This document shows, in pieces, positions 55,309-64,000 of a stretch of 64,000 nucleotides of DNA. The translations under genes were made by a program, and so were the position numbers. The stretch spans positions 1 to 64,000 of the forward strand of contig CANLVN010000003.1 of NCBI GenBank assembly GCA_947494705.1, given 5' to 3'. The notes beneath the pieces are model-generated. The model ran no database searches and was not told where the DNA came from. It was given only the letters and a program-made list of their open reading frames with translations. Position 1 is the first letter of the stretch; each line of letters starts with the position of its first letter. Origin of the DNA: an uncultured Erythrobacter sp. Its GTDB lineage: Bacteria; Pseudomonadota; Alphaproteobacteria; Sphingomonadales; Sphingomonadaceae.

Positions 55309-55649
55309 GCCATACGCGAGCCGTTGGGCACGACTTGGTCTGGTGAGGCGAGTACGATTGCGCCGTTTGCATCGGGAAAGCCTAGCACCAGAACTTCGGA
55401 CATGAACGGCCCGATTTGGCGCGGGGGGAAGTTGACCACGGCCGTCACCTGCCGCCCGACCAGCCCCTCAGGTGCATAATGGTCGGTGATCTGCGCGGAG
55501 CTTTTCTTCACCCCTATCTCGTCGCCGAAATCCACCCACAGTTTGATCGCGGGCTTGCGTGCTTCGGGAAAGGTTTCCGTCTCGATTACCGTCCCGGCAC
55601 GGATATCGACCGCCATGAAGTCTTCGAAACCTATCGTGCCCATGGCCAC
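55305..55649 (-). CDS. csaA: CsaA-like tRNA-binding protein
   Basis: 114-residue OB-fold protein. [30 protein letters not shown] and the end [19 protein letters not shown] match CsaA, a protein with tRNA-binding and chaperone-like activity. GTG 55649 has AAGGGA at ideal distance; ATG 55643, two codons later, is equally compatible with homology. Confidence 0.9.
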   Translation of the reverse strand: MAMGTIGFEDFMAVDIRAGTVIETETFPEARKPAIKLWVDFGDEIGVKKSSAQITDHYAPEGLVGRQVTAVVNFPPRQIGPFMSEVLVLGFPDANGAIVLASPDQVVPNGSRMA

Positions 55650-55734
55650 TCACTTCCCTTCAATACCGAATTCCGATAGATTGCCGATAGCAACTCAAAA
55701 GCGGGTTTTCAAAGAAGTCCGGGGGCAATCAAAC

Positions 55735-56214
55735 ATGGCGAGTTTCATCCTTAATGGGGAGCCGGTGTCGATCGACGCTGATCCCGCAATGCCGATCCTG
55801 TGGGTCGTGCGCGAAAAGGCGGGGCTGGCGGGGACCAAGTTCGGTTGCGGCATCGCTCAGTGCGGAGCGTGTACAGTGCATCTGGACGGGCAGCCGGTGC
55901 GATCATGTTCGACCCCGGTCAGCATGGCCGAGGGGCGCGAGGTCACCACGATCGAAGGGATCGCCGGGCCCAATGATGAGCTTACGGCAGTGCAAGAGGC
56001 ATGGATCAGCGAGCAGGTTCCGCAATGCGGATATTGCCAGTCGGGTCAGATCATGAGCGCGACCGCGCTGCTGCGCGACAATCCAGACCCCAGCGACGAC
56101 GACATCGACGCGGCGATGAGCGGCAATATTTGCCGCTGCGGCACCTACAAGCGCATTCGGCAAGCGATCAAGGTCGCTGCCGGTTCCGCCCAGCCGCGTA
56201 ACGAGGAGGCATGA
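55735..56214 (+). CDS. Molybdenum hydroxylase small (2Fe-2S) subunit, IorA-like
   Basis: 159 residues. A plant-type [2Fe-2S] site [12 protein letters not shown]...SCS (about 40-65) is followed by the second cluster CGYCQSG...CRCGTYKRI. It carries electrons from the molybdenum subunit encoded next. Sequence and two-gene order match isoquinoline 1-oxidoreductase / aldehyde oxidase IorAB. ATG 55735 follows GGGGGCAATC; the frame extends upstream but overlaps the oppositely oriented csaA. Confidence 0.92.
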   Translation: MASFILNGEPVSIDADPAMPILWVVREKAGLAGTKFGCGIAQCGACTVHLDGQPVRSCSTPVSMAEGREVTTIEGIAGPNDELTAVQEAWISEQVPQCGYCQSGQIMSATALLRDNPDPSDDDIDAAMSGNICRCGTYKRIRQAIKVAAGSAQPRNEEA

Positions 56215-56215
56215 G

Positions 56216-58477
56216 ATGAACGACATGACTCCTGAAAAATCCGGAAAAAAAGAACGCAGCAAACTTGCCAAATGGAGCCGCCGCGGATTCATCGGAGCAG
56301 GCGTGCTTGCGGGCGGAGGCCTGTTGATCGGTATCGGCGTGCGTCCCGGAAACCCGATCGACAAGCTCGCGCCGAAGGTTGCGGCGGGCGAGGGTGAGCA
56401 GCTGGTCAACAGCTGGGTCAAGATCGACGCCGACAATGTCGTCACGGCGATCGTGCCGCATTGCGAGATGGGGCAGGGCGCGCACTCGGTACTGGCGCAA
56501 ATGCTCGCCGACGAGCTCGACGCCGACTGGGATCTTGTGAAAGTCATGCAGGCGCCGACCGACGGCAGCTATATCGTCAGCGACACCGCGCGCATGTTTG
56601 CTGCACCCTTCACCCTCAATGCCGCCAACTGGATCGAGCCGACGTGGGACGGCCTTTTTACCCAGCTTGGCCGGTCGATGGACCTGATGATCACTGGAGG
56701 CTCGTCCTCAATCCGGTCGACCGGGCAATATTCGATGCGCATTGCAGGGGCAGCGGCGCGCAAGATGCTGGTGGGCGCGGCGGCGGATGCATGGGGCGTG
56801 CCCTCAAGCGAAATCGTCACGCGCGACTCCATGCTGTTTCACGAAGCGAGCGGCAAATCGGCGACCTATGCGCAATTCGCCAGCGCTGCCGCCGAGCAGC
56901 CGATGGACGCGACCCCGGTGCTCAAGAAGGCGAAGCAGTACCGCCTCATGGGCAAGAGCAAGGCGCGCACCGATATCCCGGCGAAGGTCGATGGCACCGC
57001 ACAATTCGGTATCGACGCCGTTCCAGAGGGCCTCGACCTGTCATACGCCGCCGTTGTGCGTCCGCCCGTGCCGGGGACGGAAGTGGTTCGGATGGACGTC
57101 GGCACGGCAAAACAAATGCCGGGCGTGCTTCAGATTCTGAACATGGGCGATCACGTGGCAGTAGTCGCGGAAAGTTACTGGCACGCGCAGCAAGCGGCGA
57201 ATGCCATCTCGATCGAATGGAGCAAGCCTGCGAGTCCGATCAGGACGATGGACGATCAATACCAGGTATTCGCCAAAGCGCTCGACGAAGCGGGCGAGAC
57301 CGGCGGCGAGGAAGCGGCGGCCCGCGGCGATGCGCAGGCCGCGCTCGGCAATGCTGCAACCCGTATCGACGCTGAATACCGGGTGCCTTATCTCGCCCAC
57401 GCGCCGATGGAACCGATGAACTGCACCGCGCATGTCGAAGGCGGCAAGTGTGATATCTGGACCAGCACGCAAGTACCACTGGCTGCGCGCAGTGAAGTTG
57501 CAAAGGCGCTCGGCATGGGCGCGGACGACATCACCATCCACCACCCCTATCTCGGCGGTGCGTTTGGACGGCGGCTGGGCGCGGAATATGTCGCAATGGC
57601 TGCGCGCGTGGCGAAGGCGACGGGCTATCCGGTAAAGATGATCTGGAGCCGCGAAGAGGACACGCAAAAGGCGCTCTACCGCGATGCCGATACGTGTCGG
57701 ATGCGTGCCGGGATCGACGATGGCGGCAGACTGGTTGCCTTCGACAGTTTATTCACCCAGCGCCACGACCCGCCTGAGGCATGCGTCCCGGCGATGTACG
57801 ACATTCCCAACACCAGCATTCGCGTGGCTGAGGCCGAACTCCATTTGCCGTTTCAGGCGTGGCGCTCGGTCGACCATTCGAAGCAAGGCTTTTTCATCGA
57901 GAGCTTCATCGATGAGGCTGCCCATGCTGCTGGTGCCGACCCGCTCGACTTCCGCCTCGCGCTATTGTCGGAGGCGCCGCGTCACAAGGCGGTGCTGGAA
58001 AAGCTCGCCGAGATCAGCGACTGGCGCGGCACTCGGACGGAAGGCACCGCGAAGGGCGTGGCGATTGTCGAGAGTTTCGGCACCATCGTCGGCGAGGTGG
58101 TCGAAGTCGACATGAGCAGCGGAAAGCCCGAACTGGTCAACGTATGGGCGGTCTGCGATGCGGGCTACGTGATGAGCCCCGATGGCTTCCGCAACCAGAT
58201 CGAAGGGGGCATCGTCTTCGGCCTGACTGCCGCTCTTTATGGCGAACTCGACCTTGAAGACGGGGCAATCGTGCAGAGCAACTTCCATGATTACCGGATG
58301 CTGCGCATGGACGAGATGCCCGAGATCGAAGTTGCGATCATCAACAGCGGCGACGTGCCGATTGGCGGCGCGGGCGAGCCCGGCCTGCCGCCTGTCGCTC
58401 CGGCTCTCGCCAATGCGATCTTCGCCGCGACCGGCGACCGAAAGCGGACCTTGCCGCTGGCAAAGCAGTTCACCTGA
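56216..58477 (+). CDS. Molybdenum hydroxylase large subunit, IorB-like
   Basis: 753 residues, one base after the small subunit. A twin-arginine-type leader, [15 protein letters not shown] (about 20-35), indicates Tat export of the folded enzyme. Molybdopterin-binding regions include [11 protein letters not shown] and the catalytic Glu in [18 protein letters not shown] near the end. The family oxidises aldehydes or N-heterocycles in the periplasm. Length matches IorB. The following cytochrome c gene is the likely electron acceptor, and XdhC and MocA-like genes supply cofactor maturation. Confidence 0.92.
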   Translation: MNDMTPEKSGKKERSKLAKWSRRGFIGAGVLAGGGLLIGIGVRPGNPIDKLAPKVAAGEGEQLVNSWVKIDADNVVTAIVPHCEMGQGAHSVLAQMLADELDADWDLVKVMQAPTDGSYIVSDTARMFAAPFTLNAANWIEPTWDGLFTQLGRSMDLMITGGSSSIRSTGQYSMRIAGAAARKMLVGAAADAWGVPSSEIVTRDSMLFHEASGKSATYAQFASAAAEQPMDATPVLKKAKQYRLMGKSKARTDIPAKVDGTAQFGIDAVPEGLDLSYAAVVRPPVPGTEVVRMDVGTAKQMPGVLQILNMGDHVAVVAESYWHAQQAANAISIEWSKPASPIRTMDDQYQVFAKALDEAGETGGEEAAARGDAQAALGNAATRIDAEYRVPYLAHAPMEPMNCTAHVEGGKCDIWTSTQVPLAARSEVAKALGMGADDITIHHPYLGGAFGRRLGAEYVAMAARVAKATGYPVKMIWSREEDTQKALYRDADTCRMRAGIDDGGRLVAFDSLFTQRHDPPEACVPAMYDIPNTSIRVAEAELHLPFQAWRSVDHSKQGFFIESFIDEAAHAAGADPLDFRLALLSEAPRHKAVLEKLAEISDWRGTRTEGTAKGVAIVESFGTIVGEVVEVDMSSGKPELVNVWAVCDAGYVMSPDGFRNQIEGGIVFGLTAALYGELDLEDGAIVQSNFHDYRMLRMDEMPEIEVAIINSGDVPIGGAGEPGLPPVAPALANAIFAATGDRKRTLPLAKQFT

Positions 58478-58483
58478 AGCATC

Positions 58484-58885
58484 ATGCGCCTTTTTGCGGT
58501 CTGCGCGATCATGGCGTCCTCGGTCACGGGCGCATGTGCCACGTTGGATGACAGTGTCGTTTCTGTGTCAGACCCGATGATGGTTGCGCGCGGCAAAGAT
58601 GCATTTCAACGCTGCACGGGGTGTCACGCCGCTGCACCCGGTGCGCGGTCTCAGGCGGGGCCGAATCTTTATGGAACAGTCGGACGGGTCGCCGGCAGCC
58701 ATCCGGGCTTTCCCTATACCGATGCGCTTGCCGCTTCGAAAATCGTTTGGGACGCGGAGACGCTGGACGCCTATCTCGCCGATCCTACGGGCACTGTTCC
58801 GGGCTCCGAAATGCAGCGCGGAACCGTTCGCGATGCCGATCAGCGCGCAGCGATTGTTGCATATCTGATCTCGCTGAACCACTAG
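58484..58885 (+). CDS. Class I cytochrome c, partner of the molybdenum hydroxylase
   Basis: 133 residues with an N-terminal signal sequence. A single CTGCH site (about 44-48) and a distal Met candidate in PGSEMQRG fit a mono-haem class I cytochrome. It lies 6 bp after the IorB-like gene and probably passes electrons to the respiratory chain. Confidence 0.88.
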   Translation: MRLFAVCAIMASSVTGACATLDDSVVSVSDPMMVARGKDAFQRCTGCHAAAPGARSQAGPNLYGTVGRVAGSHPGFPYTDALAASKIVWDAETLDAYLADPTGTVPGSEMQRGTVRDADQRAAIVAYLISLNH

Positions 58886-58892
58886 CTGTTCG

Positions 58893-59840
58893 ATGGACCA
58901 CGAGACGGTTTTCCAGTTTCTCGAAGCGTGCGGTGAACGCGGCGAACCGGCTGTTCTGGTGCTCGTATGCGCAGTTCAGGGATCGTCGATGCGCAATCCG
59001 GGAACGGTCATGGCGGTCGGGCAGGATGGCAGTTTTGCCGGTTCGCTATCGGGCGGTTGCATCGAAAATGCTGTGGTCGCCGAAGCTCTGGATGCGATGT
59101 CAAAAGGCAAGGCACGGATTGTCCGCTTCGGAGCGGGATCACCCTATCTCGATATCAAGCTGCCGTGCGGTGGCGGGCTGGACGTGCATTTCGAGCCGGT
59201 CGCAGCAGACGCGCAACTGGGCCGTGCATGTGCAGCATCGATATCCGCGCGCCAGTCTTTTTCGCTGGTTCGGTCGGACGGAGCATTGTCTCACCACGCG
59301 CGATGGCACGCCCCTGCCTTCGACGCGCAGAGCGGCGACTTGGCGTTCGGATACTGGCCTGCGCCGCTGCTCCAGATCATTGGTCATGGGGCCGGCGTCG
59401 AGGCGCTGTTCCGACTTGCGCGAGCATTTGGATGCCTGCCCAAGGTTTTCACACCCGATGAACGGGTCATATCTGCCCTCGAAGCGGAAAGGGCCTGGGT
59501 CCACCGGCTTAGTCATGCTGACAGAGCTGACATGCTGGACGGTGATCCATGGACTGCGAATGTCTTCTTGTTTCACGATCATGATTGGGAAATCGCGCTG
59601 TTGGAGCGCGCGCTCGGACTGCCACATTTCTATATCGGAGCCATGGGCGGGCGACGCGCCCACGCTTTTCGCAGTGAGGCGCTCGGCGCGCGCGGAGTGA
59701 GTAAGGAGGCGATTGCCACGATCCACGCGCCCATTGGCCTGATCCACTCCTCGCGCGATCCGCAGACGCTGGCGCTTTCGACTTTGGCGGAAGTAATCCG
59801 CGCCTATCAAACCACAGAATTCGAGGCGGCGATTGGCTGA
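58893..59840 (+). CDS. XdhC/CoxI-family molybdenum cofactor maturation protein
   Basis: 315 residues. The N-terminal XdhC domain has GSSMRNPGTVMAV and GSLSGGCIENAVVAEAL; the C-terminal Rossmann domain has IIGHGAGVEALFRLA and FYIGAMGGRRAH. XdhC proteins sulfurate and insert the molybdenum cofactor of hydroxylases. The gene starts 7 bp after the cytochrome and overlaps the next by 8 bp, forming one operon from 55735. Confidence 0.9.
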   Translation: MDHETVFQFLEACGERGEPAVLVLVCAVQGSSMRNPGTVMAVGQDGSFAGSLSGGCIENAVVAEALDAMSKGKARIVRFGAGSPYLDIKLPCGGGLDVHFEPVAADAQLGRACAASISARQSFSLVRSDGALSHHARWHAPAFDAQSGDLAFGYWPAPLLQIIGHGAGVEALFRLARAFGCLPKVFTPDERVISALEAERAWVHRLSHADRADMLDGDPWTANVFLFHDHDWEIALLERALGLPHFYIGAMGGRRAHAFRSEALGARGVSKEAIATIHAPIGLIHSSRDPQTLALSTLAEVIRAYQTTEFEAAIG

Positions 59841-60414
59841 CCCCTGGCATATCGGCGTCGCATTACTGGCAGCGGGTTCTTCGCGTCGGTTTGGATCGAG
59901 AGACAAGCTGGCGCAGCCGTTCAGGGGACGGCTTCTGGGTGAACATGCTGCCGCAAATCTACCGGTTGAGCGGTTTCGCAAGGCTTGGGCCATCGCTTCG
60001 CGCAGGGATCACCCTTGCGTGTCGGCTTGGGAGGATGCCGGGCTAGAGGTCATCGTCAATCCGCAAGCCAGCCTCGGTCAGGCAAGCTCGGTCAGGCTGG
60101 GCGCCCGGCTGGCCGCGGAGGCAGGCTGTGACGCCCTGCTGGTGGCGCTGGCAGATATGCCGTTCGTTCGCGCCGCCCACTTTGGCGCGCTCGTCGACCT
60201 TTCCGGGCGTCCGGGCGAAGTGCTTGTGTCGGTCTGCGAGGATGTGCGCATGCCGCCTGCTATTTTTGGGAGCGAGCATTTCACCGCATTGTCCGGACTT
60301 GAGGGCGATCGGGGCGCGCGCGATCTTCTCGCCTCCGGACAAATAGTCGAATGCCCGCCCGAATGGCTGATCGACATCGACACGCCGGAAGACCTGCGAA
60401 ACCATGGACAATAG
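59833..60414 (+). CDS. MobA/MocA-like nucleotidyltransferase for molybdenum cofactor
   Basis: 193 residues. The nucleotide-binding signature LLAAGSSRRFGSRDKL is followed by VNPQASLGQASSVRLGA and LLVALADMPFV, as in MocA, which makes the cytosine dinucleotide form of the cofactor used by xanthine-oxidase-type enzymes. The start is TTG 59833, 8 bp inside the XdhC gene; no ATG or GTG precedes the signature. Confidence 0.88.
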   Translation: MADPWHIGVALLAAGSSRRFGSRDKLAQPFRGRLLGEHAAANLPVERFRKAWAIASRRDHPCVSAWEDAGLEVIVNPQASLGQASSVRLGARLAAEAGCDALLVALADMPFVRAAHFGALVDLSGRPGEVLVSVCEDVRMPPAIFGSEHFTALSGLEGDRGARDLLASGQIVECPPEWLIDIDTPEDLRNHGQ

Positions 60415-60456
60415 GCCCGCCCCGGCCCTAGATCGGGGGCGAAGAGGAGAACGCAG

Positions 60457-62382
60457 ATGAATGGCTTCGTCAAACGCCCGCAACACGATCGCACCAGCCA
60501 TTGCACCGGAGTGCAGTATGCCGCGATGTACGAGCGCTCGCTGGCGGACCCGGACAGCTTTTGGCTTGAACAGGCTGAACGGCTCGATTGGTACACCGAC
60601 CCGAAAGAAGGCGGTGAGTGGTCGTTCGACCCGGTCGAGATCAAGTGGTTTGCCGATGGCTCGCTCAACCTGTGCCACAATGCAGTCGACCGTCATCTCG
60701 ACTCGCGGGGCAACCAGCCCGCGATCATCTTCGAACCCGACGATCCCACTGACGAAACGCGAACCCTGACCTATCGACAGCTCCACGCAGAGGTCGTCGA
60801 GATGGCCAATGCGCTCAAGGCCATCGGCGTCACAAAGGGCGAGCGGGTGACCATCTACATGCCCAACATCGTGGAGGGTGTGACGGCGATGCTTGCGTGC
60901 GCCAGGCTGGGCGCAATCCATTCAGTGGTTTTCGGCGGGTTCTCGCCGGAGGCGCTGGCCGGAAGGATCACCGATTGCGAAAGCCGCTTCGTCATCACTG
61001 CCGACGAGGGCAAGCGTGGCACCAAGAGCGTGCCGCTCAAGGCCAATGTCGACGGCGCACTGGCGCATGACGGCGTCAGTGTCGATGGCGTGCTCGTGGT
61101 CAAGCATACTGGTCTCGATGTGCCGATGGTTGAGGGCCGCGATCACTGGTTTCACGATGTGAAAACCGACGACGAGTGCCCGTGCGAACCGATGAAGGCC
61201 GAGGACCCGCTCTTCATCCTTTACACCTCCGGTTCCACGGGCAAGCCCAAGGGCGTGCTGCACACGACCGGTGGATACGGGGTCTGGACCGCGACGACCT
61301 TCCACTACATCTTCGATTACAGCGAAGGCGAGGTCTATTGGTGCACCGCCGACATTGGCTGGGTCACCGGTCACTCTTACATCGTCTACGGTCCGCTGAT
61401 GAACGGGGCGACCAGCCTCGTCTTCGAAGGCGTGCCCAACTATCCCGATTTCGGGCGTTTCTGGGACGTGGTCGAAAAGCACAAGGTCAACATTCTCTAC
61501 ACTGCCCCCACCGCGATCCGTGCGTTGATGCGCGAAGGCGATGAGTTCGTGACCAGCCGCGACCGTTCCTCGCTGCGATTGCTGGGCAGTGTCGGCGAGC
61601 CGATCAATCCCGAGGCGTGGCGCTGGTATTTCGATGTGGTGGGCGAGCAGCGATGTCCGATCATCGACACCTGGTGGCAAACCGAGACCGGCGGCTGCAT
61701 GATTACAACGCTGCCCGGTGCGCATGACATGAAGCCGGGGAGCGCAGGGCTGCCGATGTTCGGTATCCGTCCGCAATTGGTCGACAATGAAGGCGCGGTT
61801 CTTGAAGGTGCCGCCGAGGGAAACCTGTGCATCACTCATAGTTGGCCTGGGCAGGCGCGCAGTGTTTATGGCGACCACGACCGCTTCGTGCAGACCTATT
61901 TCTCGACCTACAAGGGCAAGTATTTCACTGGCGATGGCTGCCGCCGCGACGAAGATGGCTACTACTGGATAACGGGCCGTGTCGACGACGTTATAAACGT
62001 CTCAGGCCACCGCATGGGCACTGCCGAGATAGAGAGCGCGCTGGTGCTGCACCCCAAGGTCGCCGAAGCCGCAGTGGTCGGCTATCCCCACGACGTGAAG
62101 GGGCAGGGCATCTATTGCTACGTCACCACCAATGCCGGGGTCGACGGCTCCGACGAGCTTCACGCCGAATTGCGCCAGCACGTGCGCAAGGAGATCGGGC
62201 CCATCGCGACCCCAGACCTGATCCAGTTCACCGATGGGCTGCCCAAGACACGTAGCGGCAAGATCATGCGCCGCATTCTGCGTAAGGTAGCGGAGAACGA
62301 CTACGGCTCGCTGGGCGACACGTCCACGCTCGCCGACCCCTCACTGGTCGAGCGGCTGATCGAAGGGCGGCAGAACACCTGA
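60457..62382 (+). CDS. acs: Acetyl-CoA synthetase
   Basis: 641 residues, standard Acs length. P-loop [38 protein letters not shown] and the C-terminal [15 protein letters not shown] with the catalytic, acetylation-regulated Lys are present. It turns acetate, ATP and CoA into acetyl-CoA. ATG 60457 follows AGAGGAGAA. An FAD oxidoreductase gene overlaps its stop. Confidence 0.95.
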   Translation: MNGFVKRPQHDRTSHCTGVQYAAMYERSLADPDSFWLEQAERLDWYTDPKEGGEWSFDPVEIKWFADGSLNLCHNAVDRHLDSRGNQPAIIFEPDDPTDETRTLTYRQLHAEVVEMANALKAIGVTKGERVTIYMPNIVEGVTAMLACARLGAIHSVVFGGFSPEALAGRITDCESRFVITADEGKRGTKSVPLKANVDGALAHDGVSVDGVLVVKHTGLDVPMVEGRDHWFHDVKTDDECPCEPMKAEDPLFILYTSGSTGKPKGVLHTTGGYGVWTATTFHYIFDYSEGEVYWCTADIGWVTGHSYIVYGPLMNGATSLVFEGVPNYPDFGRFWDVVEKHKVNILYTAPTAIRALMREGDEFVTSRDRSSLRLLGSVGEPINPEAWRWYFDVVGEQRCPIIDTWWQTETGGCMITTLPGAHDMKPGSAGLPMFGIRPQLVDNEGAVLEGAAEGNLCITHSWPGQARSVYGDHDRFVQTYFSTYKGKYFTGDGCRRDEDGYYWITGRVDDVINVSGHRMGTAEIESALVLHPKVAEAAVVGYPHDVKGQGIYCYVTTNAGVDGSDELHAELRQHVRKEIGPIATPDLIQFTDGLPKTRSGKIMRRILRKVAENDYGSLGDTSTLADPSLVERLIEGRQNT

Positions 62383-63479
62383 GCGGCCCCGACCATCTCC
62401 TTCTGGTCGGAGGCGGCCATGCGCATGTTGCGGTGCTAGCCGACTGGATACGGCATGGCCTTCCATGCAAACGCGCGACCTTGCTGACCCCTTCCCGGCA
62501 GCTCAGATATTCGGGCATGGTTCCCGGCTGGATCGCAGGCCAGTATGAACGCGACGAAGGCACGGTAGACGTCGCTGCCCTAGCCGAGCGGGCAGGAGTG
62601 CGACTTGTGCTTGGCCGCTGCACCGCGATCGAACCCGACGCTCACCGTGTCCGTATGGCGGGTGGACAATCGCTCGAATTCGACATCGCCTCTCTTGATA
62701 CGGGTGGGGTAGGACGGGCGGACGACGTGCTGGGCGAAGATCCGCGCGTGATCGACATTCGACCTATCGACCGGTTCGTCGAGCGGCTGAAAGCGGCTCC
62801 TGAGACGAACCGCTTCGCGGTGGTGGGCGGCGGAGCAGGGGGAGTGGAACTGGCTTTCGCGCTTCGCAACCGGTCGCATCCGGCCCCGACAGTCACGCTG
62901 GTGGCGGGTGCCGAAGGGCTGGTCCCGCAACTGTCATCGGCCGTGCGAAGCGCAGTGGCAAAACATCTCGCCCGGCAGGACATCGACGTGATCGAGCAGG
63001 ATGCGCGGATCGAAGCTGGACAATTGCTCGCTGGAGGCAGCTCTCTCGAACAGCCCAGCCTGATCGTGGCCGCGCTGGGAAGCGATGCTCCGGACTGGGC
63101 ACGCATCGGAGGGCTGGCGGTGGATGAGGTCGGCTTCATCGCTGTCGATAGATACCAACGCTCAACCTCGCATCACCACATCTTCGCGGTCGGCGACGTC
63201 GCGGCGCGCAGGGACCGAGAGGTGCCCCATTCGGGCGTCCATGCAGTTTTCGCCGGGCCAAAGCTCGCGGCAAATTTGCGCGCCGTTATGCAGGGGCGTG
63301 AGCCGACCGAGATCTATCGCCCTCGCTGGAACAATCTTTATCTCATGTCGACGGGAGACGGGCGTGCAATTGCCAGCTATGGCCCCTTCGCTGCGCACGG
63401 TCGCTGGGTCGCGCGACTGAAGCATTGGATCGACAAACGCTGGATCGACAAATACGCGCGGCTGGCACGCGGCGAGTAA
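62379..63479 (+). CDS. FAD/NAD-dependent oxidoreductase, probable CTG start
   Basis: About 366 residues if read from CTG 62379, which overlaps the acs stop as CTGA. The first standard start, GTG 62433, would delete [15 protein letters not shown], the FAD-binding loop that such proteins need. No ATG, GTG or TTG lies between the acs stop region and that loop. The later loop [17 protein letters not shown] (about 140) binds NAD(P), and [12 protein letters not shown] is the C-terminal FAD motif. It resembles the pyridine-nucleotide oxidoreductases found as the N-terminal part of some SelD fusions. The substrate is unknown. Confidence 0.8.
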   Translation: MSGPDHLLLVGGGHAHVAVLADWIRHGLPCKRATLLTPSRQLRYSGMVPGWIAGQYERDEGTVDVAALAERAGVRLVLGRCTAIEPDAHRVRMAGGQSLEFDIASLDTGGVGRADDVLGEDPRVIDIRPIDRFVERLKAAPETNRFAVVGGGAGGVELAFALRNRSHPAPTVTLVAGAEGLVPQLSSAVRSAVAKHLARQDIDVIEQDARIEAGQLLAGGSSLEQPSLIVAALGSDAPDWARIGGLAVDEVGFIAVDRYQRSTSHHHIFAVGDVAARRDREVPHSGVHAVFAGPKLAANLRAVMQGREPTEIYRPRWNNLYLMSTGDGRAIASYGPFAAHGRWVARLKHWIDKRWIDKYARLARGE

Positions 63480-63525
63480 CCAATTCGCACGGACCTGCGA
63501 ACCCCGGGGGACACTCAGGCACATC

Positions 63526-64000
63526 ATGAAGAAAATTCTCATCATCCTTGCGCTCGCCGCGCTCATTGTTGCCTATTTCGTTTTCGATCTCGGGTCCTAC
63601 CTGACGCTCGACGGGATCAAGCAGGTCGCCGACGATGCGAGTGCTTTCTATGCCGAGAACCCGGTGGGCGTACTTGGCGCGTTCTTCCTGATTTATGTCG
63701 CGGTTACCGCCGCCTCGCTTCCCGGAGCGGCGATCATGACGCTTGCGGCAGGCGCGCTCTTCGGGCTGGTCACGGGCACGATCCTCGTCTCCTTCGCCTC
63801 CACGTTGGGCGCGACCCTTGCCTTTCTGTCTTCACGTTACGTCCTGCGAGACAGCATCGAAAAACGGTTCGGCGACCGGCTCAATGCGATCAATGACGGT
63901 CTGGAGCGCGACGGGGCGTTCTACCTGTTCACCATTCGCATGATCCCGCTCTTCCCGTTCTTCGTCGTCAATCTCGTCATGGGCCTGACCCGCATCAGGA
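63526..64000 (+). CDS. VTT/TVP38-family membrane protein (truncated by window edge)
   Basis: The frame is open from ATG 63526 to the right edge (158 codons). It has an N-terminal TM helix, then LPGAAIMTLAAGALFGLVTG and FTIRMIPLFPFFVVNLVMGL, the two signature blocks of the VTT (DedA-like, TMEM64/TVP38) family. The family helps move lipids or solutes across the inner membrane. The genes for this family often neighbour FAD oxidoreductases, as here. Confidence 0.88.
   Translation, partial: MKKILIILALAALIVAYFVFDLGSYLTLDGIKQVADDASAFYAENPVGVLGAFFLIYVAVTAASLPGAAIMTLAAGALFGLVTGTILVSFASTLGATLAFLSSRYVLRDSIEKRFGDRLNAINDGLERDGAFYLFTIRMIPLFPFFVVNLVMGLTRIR

Overview
The window reads as a chromosome segment of a GC-rich, aerobic Gram-negative alphaproteobacterium. 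The gene set (S46 dipeptidyl-peptidase, large TonB-dependent receptors, GPH-type MFS carriers, a TPR-sulfotransferase beside a TonB receptor, many acyl-CoA dehydrogenases) suggests Sphingomonadales, probably an Erythrobacteraceae-like marine strain. That placement is inference from gene content and base use. No rRNA, tRNA, CRISPR array, transposase or phage gene was seen.

Layout: (1) 1-4965: the C-terminal end of an Asp/Asn/Gly-rich protein made of 87-bp in-frame repeats, a CHASE2-GGDEF-EAL cyclic-di-GMP protein, and a secreted DPP7-like S46 peptidase. (2) 5358-29552: a large acyl-CoA catabolic region. A plus-strand operon holds three acyl-CoA dehydrogenases and three MFS carriers. A minus-strand operon holds a thiolase, an acyl-CoA ligase and an unusual regulator with two TetR HTH domains. 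Further plus-strand genes encode a serine hydrolase, a FadB-like fusion, a TonB receptor, a TesB-like thioesterase, two SDRs and a second paired set of acyl-CoA dehydrogenases. (3) 29935-46746: two converging arms of a multiheme cytochrome locus, the most unusual part of the window. (4) 46800-64000: NADP-type glutamate dehydrogenase, a BCCT carrier, a TonB receptor with a TPR-sulfotransferase, CsaA, a molybdenum hydroxylase module (IorA/IorB-like subunits, cytochrome c, XdhC, MocA-like), acetyl-CoA synthetase, an FAD oxidoreductase and a truncated VTT-family membrane protein.

The cytochrome locus can be read as a complete electron path across the envelope. The minus arm encodes a cytoplasmic FAD protein carrying two cyclic-nucleotide-binding domains and four ferredoxin-type cysteine clusters. 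Next come a five-helix cytochrome b with two H-X13-H helices, an inner-membrane decaheme cytochrome whose cytoplasmic end is an FHA-like domain, and a CpdA-like phosphodiesterase. The plus arm encodes a pentaheme cytochrome, a lipoprotein with two GlcG/HbpS-like haem-binding domains, an outer-membrane beta-barrel candidate and a secreted decaheme cytochrome fused to an LVIVD beta-propeller. A CcmI-like TPR protein lies divergently beside it. I count 25 c-type haem motifs in the three multiheme proteins. The domain fusions suggest an electron conduit gated by cyclic nucleotide and phosphoprotein signals; function and direction of electron flow are inferred.

Start codons need care here. Three starts are probably TTG or GTG, one gene (24471) appears to start at ATC, and one (62379) at CTG. 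In the last two cases the usual ATG/GTG choice either lies inside a terminator hairpin or removes a nucleotide-binding motif.
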